A model generated the notes under the pieces. The model saw only the letters and a program-made list of their open reading frames with translations. It searched no databases and was not told the DNA's origin. Shown in pieces: positions 54,746 to 64,000 of a stretch of 64,000 nucleotides of DNA. Source of the stretch: Platanthera guangdongensis (lineage: Eukaryota > Streptophyta > Magnoliopsida > Asparagales > Orchidaceae); NCBI GenBank assembly GCA_039583875.1, contig CM077164.1:71269628-71333627 (forward strand). The letters are read 5' to 3'. The first letter of the stretch is position 1. Every line of letters begins with the position of its first letter. The position numbers were made by a program, and so were the translations under genes.

Positions 54746-55700
54746 CATGGGGAGGTAAATTCTCACACCATTCTTTCGGAGTCTGATTCTCCAGATGATG
54801 TTCATGAGGACTGTTCCTTTAATGATGAATCAGAACTCATGTCTCAGTATAAAGAGCTGATCATGGTCTATGACCAGTGTAGAAAAGTTGTTAGAACTCA
54901 GGCCAAGGAGATCCAATCCCTTAAGGCCGAGGAGATCACTCTAAGGGAGGAAGTTGAAAGAATGAACTCACTCAGAGAGGAACTCCACGCCCTGGCCGAT
55001 GATAACAACAGTTCACACGAGCTCCTTAACCCAAAGGAGAAAATCATCGAGAAGCTGGAAGGACAGCTTGTTGCCAAAAAGAAACTTGTTTAAAGTTTCT
55101 CCAAGCCCAAGACAATCCTTTCATTTGTTGCTGAATTCTCTGCTCAGGCCAAAGGAGCAGGCTTAGGTCATGTGGCTGCTCCTAGTAAATCTTCCAAGAG
55201 GGTCAAGGATAAAAGAAAAAATAAGGCTGCTACAAAATCAACAGCCGAAGAGAAAGGGAAGGGGCCTCTCACTCAGACTACGTTTAAGAAGGTCATTTTT
55301 CCTTCTAATGAATTTGATTTTGATAGCTCTTATGGTCACTTGACAAGACCAATTCTGTCTGAACCTGCCAAGGACTATCAGGGGTGGACTCGTCCCCAAA
55401 ACTTTGATGCAAGTGTCTTCAACACACATTATGAAGAGATCACTCTACAGAGCTATGGTCCCTATTTTCATGGTCTTAATGATAAGAAAGCTCAAAGAGT
55501 GAAACCTGTTGTTCAAAATCCACTTGAGAAGAAGAAGCCATGTGAGTGTTATCATCATAATGCTTCTACTACCAAGTCAACCACTCATAGTTGACCACAT
55601 GTTCAAAAGGTCAAGCAGGAGACTTGGAAAAGATACAACAGGTTGACTGTTGGTGTTGCAGCAAAGTTGGTCACTTTGTTGTGGATTGCTGGTTTAATCC
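54746..55700 (+). pseudogene. SIRE-3 gag, second part
   Basis: Resumes after the solo LTR with GEVNSHTILSESDSP and then ELMSQYKELIMVYDQC, the coiled-coil segment. Stops at 55091 and 55592, then a frame change leads to the second zinc knuckle CWCCSKVGHFVVDC (55648-55689), which keeps all four metal ligands. The region between corresponds to the part of Gag just before the deletion in SIRE-2. Confidence 0.85.
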
Positions 55701-56880
55701 CATGAATATTGTAACTCCTCAAGTTAATCATACGAGACAGACCACTCGTAGTGTTAACACTCGTAGGGGGAGTATGTTAACAAAGAACCAAGGACACAAA
55801 TCTTATTGGGTTCCTGTGTTAAAATGATCTATGATTGCAGGTATGTCCAAAGGTGAATGCTCTCAGCATATGATCGGGACAAGAAGCCTCCTTCAAAATT
55901 ATACTCCAGTCATAGACGGTCCAAAGGTTATCTTTGGTGGTTCTGACTAGGAAATTGTAAAAGGCTATGGTATGATTTCTAATGGTGTAGTCGCCTTCAC
56001 TGATGTGGCTTATGTGAAAGGATTAGAACATAATCTGATTAGCATAAGTCAATTATGTGATAAAAGCTTTATTGTTACTTTCTCCAAGGATCAGTGCCTG
56101 ATAAAATCGGCCTCTACTATGGAGATGGTGTTAACAGGCACTAGGAGTAGAAATATTTTTTGTCTTAATTTTCTATGTTTAGACACTTCTACACTAGTGT
56201 GTTTTGTTGCAAAAGATAGTGCATCTTTTTGTGACTAATGACACAAGAGACCTGCACATATTAATTTCAAAACTATTAATATGTTATTTTCTTAAGACCT
56301 AGTATGTGATGCACCGACTATTAAGTGCATTAAAGAGAGTCCATGCCATACATGCCAAATGGGCAAGCAGACAAGGGCTACCTTTAAGGGTATTTCTGAT
56401 AAAGATTCCTCAAGATGCTTGTATTTACTGCACATGGACTTATTCGGTCCAATGCAAGTTCGTAGCTTAGGAGGTAAGTCATATACGCTGGTAATTGTTG
56501 ATGATCACTCATGTTTTACTTGGGTGTTCTTTCTGAAATGAAAGTCAGATACCTTTGATGTGTTCACAAAATTTGTCAGGCAAATTTAGAACGAATTAAA
56601 CTGTTCAGTGATCAGAATCAGAAGTGACCATAGAACAGAATTTGAATCTGGTGCCATGATAGAATTCTGTGGAAGTCTAGGTATCTTTTATGAGTTTTCC
56701 TCCCCGCGTACTCCACAACAAAATGGAGTTATAGAGAGAAGGAATAGAACACTCATTGAAGCATGTACTATAATGCTGATGACTCCTCTCTACCAGAGTA
56801 CTTCTGTGCTGAGGCCATCAATACAGCTTGCCACGTGCAAAACAGAGCATTGATCAACAAGAGTCATTGTAAGACTCCTA
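55701..56880 (+). pseudogene. SIRE-3 protease and integrase remnants
   Basis: The protease catalytic DSG is lost: where SIRE-1 has LDSGCSRHMTG, this copy reads MSKGECSQHMIG after a stop at 55825-55827. The GAG-pre-integrase region follows (AYVKGLEHNLISISQLC), with a stop at 56236. The HHCC motif keeps CHTCQMGKQ. The integrase core has HMDLFGPM, IRSDHRTEF and NGVIERRNR, so the acidic triad persists, but stops at 56539 and 56587 and a frameshift near 56775 break it. Confidence 0.85.
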
Positions 56881-58190
56881 TGAGCTACTGAAATACAGGA
56901 GACCGACTGTGTCTTATTTCAGGATCTTTGACAGAAAATGCTCTGTACTTAATAATGAGAAATATCATCATATAAAGTTTGGAGAAAAATATTTTGAAGG
57001 TATTTTCGTAGGCTATAGTATTCATAGAAAGGCTTATAGAATTTTTAATAAGAAAACTCTAGTGGTAGAATAATCTATTAACATTGTATTTGATGAGACG
57101 AGTATGCTACCTAGCAGCTCTTTCAGTATTTTCGTTGAAGATACAGGTTCAAGGCTGAAAGAGTTAAGCTTGGATGAGATAGTTGAAGAAAATGCTCAAA
57201 AGTTTATCAAGATCACTCCTCCAATATCAATTGAGAGGGAGATCACCAAGATGAAGAAGTTATCCAAGTTGATGAAGACACTCCAGAAATAGTAGAAGCT
57301 CCAGATGCAAGGAATTTAGAGCTCAGACACTTGAGGAATCACCTGGTTGATCAAATCATAGGAGATACTCGTGATGGTATAAGAACTTGAAGACTACTAA
57401 TGAAAATATGCATTTGAGTTTTCTCTCGCAAGTTGAACCAAAGAAATTTGAAGAAGCAAATGAAGATGCATCTTGGATAGTTGCAATGGAAGAAGAACTC
57501 AATCAGTTCAAGCGCTGCCAAGTCTGGAAGCTTGTACCAAGACCCAAAGGCAAAAATGTAATTGGCACAAAGTGGGTCTACAAGAACAAGTTGGATGAAG
57601 ATGAAACCATCATCAAAAATAAAGCCAACCTTATAGCTAAGGGATATAGATAAGAAGAAGGAATCGATTTTAATAAGACCTATGCTCCAGGGGCAAGACT
57701 CGAAGCCATCAAATTGTTCCTCGCATTTGCTGCCCTCATGGGTTTCACTGTCTATCAAATGGACGTGAATTCAGTCTTCCTCAATTGTAACATAAATGAA
57801 AAAGTGTATGTGGAACAACCACCAGGTTTTATTGATTCTAACGATCCTGATTATGTTTATTTATTATTTAAAACTTTATATGATTTAAAACAAGCTCCAC
57901 GAGCTTGGTATGAAACGTTGTCTAACTTTCTTCTTGAGAATAAGTTCATAAGGGGAAAGATAAATAAGACATTATTTCTTTGGGAAGTAAAATGCAAGAT
58001 TTTGCTAGTGCAAGTCTATGCTGACGATATTATCTGTGGCTCTACTAATGACAATCTTTACAAGAAGGTTTCCAAACTTATGCAATAAAAGTTTGAAATG
58101 AGCAGTATGGGTGAGCTGAAGTATTTCTTAGGACTTTAGGTGAAGCAATCTGAAGATGGAATTTTCATCTCTCTAATGAAGTTCATCAAG
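56881..58190 (+). pseudogene. SIRE-3 integrase tail and reverse transcriptase
   Basis: Homology to the linker (YSIHRKAYRIF), then RT in the frame 57387-58088 with VIGTKWVYKNKLDEDE, a stop at 57651, VYQMDVNSVFLNC and the active-site motif as YADD at 58018-58029 instead of YVDD. Both catalytic Asp codons are retained. Further stops at 58086 and after YFLGL (58137), and a frameshift near 58190. Confidence 0.85.
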
Positions 58191-58192
58191 AG

Positions 58193-58963
58193 TTGCTAAT
58201 GAAATTTGGAATGAAGAATGCAACCTCTATGAGGAATCCAATGGGTTCAACTATGTCTCTAAACAAGGATGAGAAAGGGAAACCTTTTGATGAAACCAAG
58301 TACAAAAGCATAATTAGATCCTTGCACTATTTTATTGCTAGTAGGCCTGACATAATGTTTTCAACATGTGTGTGTGCTAGATATCAGGTGAACTATAAGG
58401 AATCTCACTACACAGTTGCAAAGTGGATTTTTAGATACCTTAAGGGAACACCAAATCTTGGCTTTTGGTACCAAAGAAGTAATGATAGCGAATTAATTGG
58501 TTTTTCAGATGCAGACTTTACAGATAGCAAAGATGACAAGAAGATCACTTCCGAGACTTGTCAATTCCTAGGAAGAAGGCTCATATCTTGGAGCAGTAAG
58601 AAACAGAATTATGTTGCAATCTCAACCGCCGAGTCATAATACATTTCTGCAAGCAGTTGTTGTGCACAACTTCTCTGGATAAAGAATCAATTTGAAGATT
58701 ACAACTTGAAGTTCCAGGACATTCACATGTTTTGTGACTCCTCCAGTTCTATAGCAATTGCCAACAATCAAGTTTCTCACAGTCGGACGAAGCACATCAA
58801 ATTGAGATATTATTTCGCCCGAGAGCATGTGGAGAATGGGGACATCAACCTCCAGTATGTTTCAACAGATAGACAAGTTGCAGATATATTCACGAAGCCC
58901 CTAGACGAGGCAAAGTTCTCCTTCTTCAAGACAGAACTTGACATGCTTAACATGGAGTCCTGA
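58193..58963 (+). pseudogene. SIRE-3 RNase H
   Basis: Frame with [35 protein letters not shown] followed by a stop at 58637 replacing Glu, then [36 protein letters not shown] and the end FTKPLDEAKFSF. Otherwise well preserved. Followed directly by the pol-ORF3 spacer. Confidence 0.87.
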
Positions 58964-59537
58964 AAAGTTCACATTTGAAGTTAAGAAGAGATTATGAAAT
59001 CATCCACTCAGAAAATTCCAAGAAAATTCTTACTCAACAAACCCTCAGATAAATTCAAGCTCAGAAATAGATTTCTAGGAAAACTTATAAATTTTTCGAG
59101 GACTTGTATTTCTCGGAAAACGACATATATTTCTCGAAAAACAACTTATATTTCTCGGAAACTTATTAGATTTCTCAGAAAATCAACTTATATTGCTCGA
59201 GAAACTAACTGAATTTCTCGAGAATTTAATGGACTTCGCGAGAAAACTAACATATTTCAACCGACTATTTCTCGAGAAAATAATTCTTCTCGGAAAATCT
59301 GCTAACTTAACTTTTAGAGAAGAATTCCAACCGTCATTCCCTCAGGTATGTTTTCTTAATTATTCAAGATTTTCAATTTTATGTAAAAAGAAAAGTCCAT
59401 AGAATATTCAAATCCACATTTTCGAAAAAGCTTTCCATAGAAAAACCCTTGAGTTTCGCCGAAGGCCTCAGCCGCTCTTCACGCAAACTCCGTCTTTCTT
59501 CTCGAAAAAGTCAGAAATCTCTCATCTTTTTCAATTG
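58964..59537 (+). other. SIRE-3 pol-ORF3 spacer with decayed TTTCTCGAGAAA array
   Basis: Between 59090 and 59300 about ten TTTCTCG-type motifs occur at 18-25 bp spacing. Only three keep the exact CTCGAG core; the others read CTCGGA, CTCGAA or CTCAGA. No clear TATA box before the ORF3 ATG at 59538. Confidence 0.8.
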
Positions 59538-61816
59538 ATGGCTCCCACTGCTAAGATTGGCATCAACAGTGAGTTTGTTCGCTCAGGTATTGAAGACATT
59601 TCCGATGATTTTCGCTATGTCATTCTACTTCTTTAAACTGCTGGCCTCTCTTTCATTCTCGAGCATCCGTGCAAAGTTCTGATTCCAGAAGTTGAGGAGT
59701 TCTTCAAAAATGCTAAGCTAAAAAGGGGTGGGAATTTGTTTAAAAGTTCTGTCAGAGATATGAAGATCAAAATCAAGCCATCCTCCTTGACAAAATTTCT
59801 GAGATTGTCCTTCATTGATGAGGAAGATTATTTGGAAGAACCCAATTACTCCAGGGCTCTGTCATTTTGTGGCCTCTCCTAATCCACTACCACTATTCAG
59901 AGACAACATATGAATGATGAAAGCAAACTTTTGGCCGACATTCTTGAAAAATTTCTCCTCTGCAAAACAGGTTCAATTGGATATCTCTCCTCAGATTTTT
60001 TTTTGCATGTTGACTGTCGTGGTATGTTGCAAAAAATTCCAATGAGAACACAAGTTATTTGACAAGATTAAGAAAAGCATGAAGACACCTAACTTTGCAA
60101 GGATCATTTCTCTTTATTTGAATCAAGTACACCCCGAAGTCTTTGACTTGTCCAAATGTGTGTCCACTCACCACCTGAAGAAAGTCACACTCTCATCCAT
60201 CAACAGATGGGAAATCGGAATTCCAAAGCCAGGCCAAGCTCCAGCAGTTCCAAGGACTGTAGTTGATGAGTACAAGACCCCATATCCCATTCATATTGAT
60301 ACAGTTAGCATATCTGTTACAGTTGTTGAGGGGGAGCCTGCTCCTTTAGTTCAAGAGGAAGATCAGCAAGCACAAGTACCAGAAATAGAGTTTCATTCAG
60401 ATGTTCCTACAGATTAGGTGACAGAGAAAGTTCTTGATGATGTTGTGATAGTGGAAAAGGAAAACACAGCTCATTTTGATGATGAAGAGATTCCTGAAGA
60501 GATTCCTGAAGAGATTCCAGACGATTCTCAGCCCATGGAACATATTGAGGGGGAGAATGTGGATATACTCTTTGATGAGGATGGGGTTTCCCCAGAACCT
60601 CCTCTTAAGAATTTAGATTTCTCTCTATCTATCATTCTTGGTGAGAAAGGGGATGTGATGACATCTGCCCAAAGAGGCAAAAGCTCATTTGTTATTGAAA
60701 AAATAACAGTTTGGACAGTTACATCACTACCTCCTCCACTTCCTCCAGCTGAAGTTATTCCTGAAGATACCCTTTTGGGTAAGATTGAGTCTATGTTGAC
60801 AAAATAGAGAGAGTACTTTGACAAGTCTCTCAAAGATGTGACTGAAAGAGTAACTACTCTTGAGAAAGAAATGAGTAGAGGATTTGCTGAAATTCAAAGT
60901 AATACAGATGAATTCAAAAAGCTGCTTAATATTGGTGGCAAGTCTTTGGACCACACTATCACTAGTGTTGGTGAAGTCATGGATCATGTAGTTACTGTGT
61001 CTAACAATCAGATACTCTTGCTGAATAAAACTGAACAACAGAACTTCAAAACCTGTGAAGAGGTAGGGAAATTCAAGGAAGATGCCATACAGGAACTAAC
61101 CATAGAAGTCAGAAAGGGGGAGGATAAGGTGAAAGAAAATCTAGAAAGCAAAGTTCAAGAAATGAAGACTCAGTGGGCCAATCAACTAAAAGAGATCAAT
61201 ACGAATGTTGAAATATAGATTAAGGGTGTAAATATTTATACTTATGATACTATTGTGTGGATGCACAATCAAATCTTTCCAGAATTTTAAGTTGATCCAA
61301 ATGAAGCTCCACCTCCTCATCTTGATCCAAATGTTTGTAAGCCTACATTTTCTCCTAGACCTGAACAACATAAAGCTCCTCCTGTGCATTATTCTCAAGT
61401 CTGGACTTTTGATCAGCCAGAGATACCTCAGGAACTACCTTCTGAAGTGTTAGTACCTAAGAAAAGAAAATATGGTGATGGTGCTTCAGCCAGCCGTTCT
61501 ATACCAAGTCAAGAAGCTGCCAAAAGGAAAGAAATAGAATTTGCTGAAGTTTGGAGTACAACATACACGTCATTAATTCGAGACACTCTGAAGTTAGTTG
61601 TATAACTTCATGATAATAAGGATGATCATTACAGTCATAAAGAGTGAGAGCTATATGAGAAATCTATAACAAAAAAGAAGAATTTATGATTATGCATATG
61701 GCCACAATAATCCTAATGCTCCTCCTCGTCCTCCAAAATACTATTCCAAGCCATTCAGCTATCAAAAAAGGCAACAAGAGAAGAAGGAACGTCAACACCA
61801 GCAACAGTACAAATGA
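59538..61816 (+). pseudogene. SIRE-3 ORF3
   Basis: Starts MAPTAKIGINSEFV, aligned with SIRE-2 ORF3, and ends at TGA 61814-61816 after QQQYK. Broken by stops at 59635 and 59879, frameshifts around 60000-60075, and stops at 60415, 60805, 61216 and 61603. Conserved blocks survive: SFILEHPCKVLIP, NFARIISLYLNQVHPEVF, the coiled-coil EMSRGFAEIQSNTDEFKKLL and the C-terminal YYSKPFSYQKRQQEK. Same domain plan as SIRE-2, without a membrane segment. Confidence 0.85.
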
Positions 61817-62022
61817 GTTATGATTGTTAGTGTTATAGAATGTTGTGGACCTGAATATTTCTATGAACAAATTCTATATATATAAAATTTTGAATTTTGA
61901 TGATCTAATTATTTCTTAACTGTCATTGCATATATTGTTTTATTTATTAGTTAATTATTTGATTATCTTCAGATAATTCACCTTAGTGTAGATTGTTCTG
62001 ACTTATACAAATAGGGAGAAAT
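61817..62022 (+). other. SIRE-3 3' untranslated region and polypurine tract
   Basis: AT-rich, ending in ACAAATAGGGAGAAAT before the 3' LTR. No gene. Confidence 0.82.
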
Positions 62023-63628
62023 TGTTGGGTATTATATCCACAATAACCTAGATTTGTGAAGTCACCCTTGAACTAAGTTGAATTAATTATGTATTTGATG
62101 TTATTATTTAGTTGAGTGCTAAATAACCTAGGGTCATTATTGCTAAGTGTAGACTAATGTCAGTTTACAATGAGTCACTAAACACAGGACCATGCAATAT
62201 AATCTCTCATTGTGTGATCCATGGTGTTGACTCATGTGTAACCTCTCTATTGGGAAGCACTTCATTTTCAAGTACTAAAGAAATGGAAGAAAGGAAAGGT
62301 TGTGGGTTTTCAACAAAGCAGAAATAATTTTTCAGAAAAATTTTCTAAGTGTATTTCTCGAGAAGATGAAATTTGTTTCTCGAGGAGTCTAGGTAAAGTT
62401 CTCGAGAAAGCAAAACAGTTCTAGAGGAATCATAAGACTTCTTGGAAAATTCTCAGAAACAGCCTCAAGTCCTTTTCTCTAGAAAGCTCAGAAGAATTCT
62501 CGAGAAACCAAGTACAGTTCTCGAGAAAGCAAAGTAGTTCTCGAGAAGTCAAAATTCTTTCTCGAGAAGCTAGTATTTTTCTCGAGAAATCAAATCCTTC
62601 TCAATAAATCAATCATTCAGTTCTAAGAATTTACGTTAAATATTTTTCTAAAGAAGACTATGCCATTTCTCGAGAAATCAAATCATTCTCGAGAAATCAG
62701 TTCTTCAGTTCAGAATTTACGTCAAGTATTTTTCTCGAGAAAGGCATGTCATTTTTCTAGAAAGCAAATCCTTCTCAAGAAATTATAAGTCTTCTCGAGA
62801 AATAGGGTCACAGAAAAAAATCTTTTTAAACTGTTTGACAGAATTTTGATATAATCTAACTTCATCATGATTGGTCCACGCGGATCTTTCCATAACGATT
62901 CAGACCGTTAGACGAGGTACTATAAGAAGTACTTTTAAAGGAATTGCTAACCCTAACAACATTCAGAATCGCAATCAAAATTTATAAATCGGGAGAAGTC
63001 GCTCCGTCAACATTGTTCTTGATTGTCGCTCCTCACTCGATCCAGCGATTCCAAGGAGAAAAGATTTGACAGATCATAGATCCAAGATCTTCAACATCTA
63101 CTTGATCATGTCGGATCCTAAGCATTTCAGATCGACGTTCTCTTCGGATTTCTTCCTCTGCTTCTTCACCGAGATTTTCAATTTTCAAGAAGGAAGAACC
63201 TTGAAGATTTCATATCTGGAAGTATAAAGTTTCTATTGTTGTAACATATACTTTAACTCTTGTAGGAGCTTTGTCTCCGAGATTGTAGAAAGTTTGTTTT
63301 TCCGAGTGTAGATCCCATCTTGTTGGATCGAGTTTGTAGGAGTCTGTTATCTCCTAGTTGTAGGAGCGTTGCTCCGAGTTATAGGATTGTTGCAATCAGA
63401 GATTTAGCGAAGTAGCCAAGGCTAGCTGTGGTGCTAGATAGGCGAGGTGGAGAGTGGACGTACCCAAGATTGAGTAACCACTATAAATTTCTTGTGTCGT
63501 TTGAGTTATGCTTGGTTATTTTCTGTTTTGATTTCTCTCAAGTTTTTACTCTGCAAAAGACGCAAAACTCACCTATTCACCCCCCCCCCCCCCTCTAGGT
63601 GATTTGGGTAGGCAACTTGATACTTTCA
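62023..63628 (+). repeat. SIRE-3 3' LTR
   Basis: TGTTGGGTATTATATCC...ACTTTCA. U3 carries the TTTCTCGAGAAA array (62355-62810), then a TATA-like TATAAGAA at 62921-62928, then a U5 with TTGTAGGA and CTCCGAG repeats as in SIRE-2. Confidence 0.9.
62355..62810. repeat. TTTCTCGAGAAA palindrome array in SIRE-3 U3
   Basis: About 13 exact CTCGAG cores, mostly within TTCTCGAGAA, plus decayed ones (CTAGAG, CTCAAG, CTCAAT). Several neighbours are 20-21 bp apart near 62495-62580. Confidence 0.93.
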
Positions 63629-64000
63629 CTTTCCCACCGCTGCTCGATGCTCCCTTTCAACGTGGCGTTCCCAACACATGGTCACAGGAGTTGGTCGCCA
63701 CCACCAACAGCCTCCCCTTCTGTCTTCTTCTACTATGCCACCAAATATCCTCCACTGCCATGGACGTTGCCGAGGAGTTTTTCCACAGACGTCGAAAGGT
63801 GGTGGTGAGATTTTTTTGATGGCGGCGTGTAGGGCTGCCGACAGAGTTGGTGTGCAGGGCAGGAGAGGAGTTTTGATGGCAGCGTGCATGGCGACAACCG
63901 CTCAACCACACTAACTCCATGGTGCGAACCGCACCAACCTCAGCATGTGACAAAATCGCTGCGCCAAACCGCCATGAAGTTCACCGGGCGTCTGCACGTC
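63629..64000. other. Unassigned sequence right of SIRE-3
   Basis: The first five bases (CTTTC) would be the SIRE-3 target duplication. The stretch is GC-richer than its surroundings and open in several frames on both strands, but none shows a motif I recognise. It may be host sequence or another element. Confidence 0.4.

Larger units (their letters stand above)
48765..63628 (+). mobile_element. SIRE-3: old SIRE-type Ty1-copia element
   Basis: Plus-strand element with a 5' LTR remnant (48765-48985), primer site, gag split by a solo LTR, pol with many stops, a decayed palindrome spacer, ORF3 remnants, polypurine tract and a 1,606-bp 3' LTR. The missing part of the 5' LTR should lie left of the window because the chromovirus is inserted in it. 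The youngest possible age is bounded by the insertions it carries. Confidence 0.88.

Noticed and set aside
63599..63953. Possible host gene fragment at the right end
   Set aside because: Several overlapping frames on both strands, none with a recognisable motif; too short to call.

Overview
The window is plant nuclear DNA, most likely from a eudicot, and consists almost entirely of nested LTR retrotransposons. No host gene, tRNA, rRNA or CRISPR is supported. The plant assignment rests on element types: SIRE/Maximus-type Ty1-copia elements with an extra ORF after pol, an Athila-type Ty3-gypsy element with a tRNA-Asp-like primer site, and a chromovirus (Tekay/Del-like) with a chromodomain. I cannot name the species.

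Layout. Five elements plus one solo LTR are nested up to four deep. (1) SIRE-3 is the oldest: plus strand, 5' LTR tail 48765-48985, gag, pol and ORF3 remnants, 3' LTR 62023-63628. (2) A Tekay-like chromovirus (plus strand, visible from 4899) lies in the SIRE-3 5' LTR; its gag, protease, RT, RNase H, integrase and chromodomain are scattered over 4899-6178 and 32537-35339, and its 3' LTR over 35422-36765 and 48034-48764. (3) SIRE-1 (minus strand, 6179-32536, target duplication AGGTG) splits the chromovirus between protease and RT. (4) An Athila-type element (plus strand, 17873-31245, target duplication GCTGT) splits the SIRE-1 5' LTR. (5) SIRE-2 (plus strand, 36766-48033, target duplication CTGTT) splits the chromovirus 3' LTR. 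(6) A 4.5-kb LTR on the minus strand (346-4898) with its primer site at the left edge cuts the chromovirus gag, and a related solo LTR (50274 to about 54745, plus strand) cuts the SIRE-3 gag. About 370 bases of unassigned sequence follow SIRE-3 on the right.

State of the elements. SIRE-2 is the youngest-looking: its two 1,893-bp LTRs differ at roughly 14 positions by eye, and its gag and its 794-residue ORF3 are open, but an internal deletion has removed protease and integrase. SIRE-1 and the Athila element have LTR pairs that differ by about 1-2 percent by eye and carry several stops or frameshifts. The chromovirus and SIRE-3 are heavily decayed.

The main unexplained signal is regulatory. 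Each SIRE family fills its U3, upstream of the TATA box, with an array of one short perfect palindrome: GTGTCGACAC in SIRE-1, CTACTCGAGTAG in SIRE-2, TTTCTCGAGAAA in SIRE-3. All are centred on TCGA and spaced about 19-22 bp, or two helical turns. Each family repeats its own motif in a second array between pol and ORF3. In SIRE-1 and SIRE-2 that second array is followed by a TATA-like box about 100-150 bases before the ORF3 start, so it looks like a second internal promoter built from the same palindrome. The Athila, chromovirus and 4.5-kb LTRs carry their own inverted-repeat arrays. I know of no description of this pairing.
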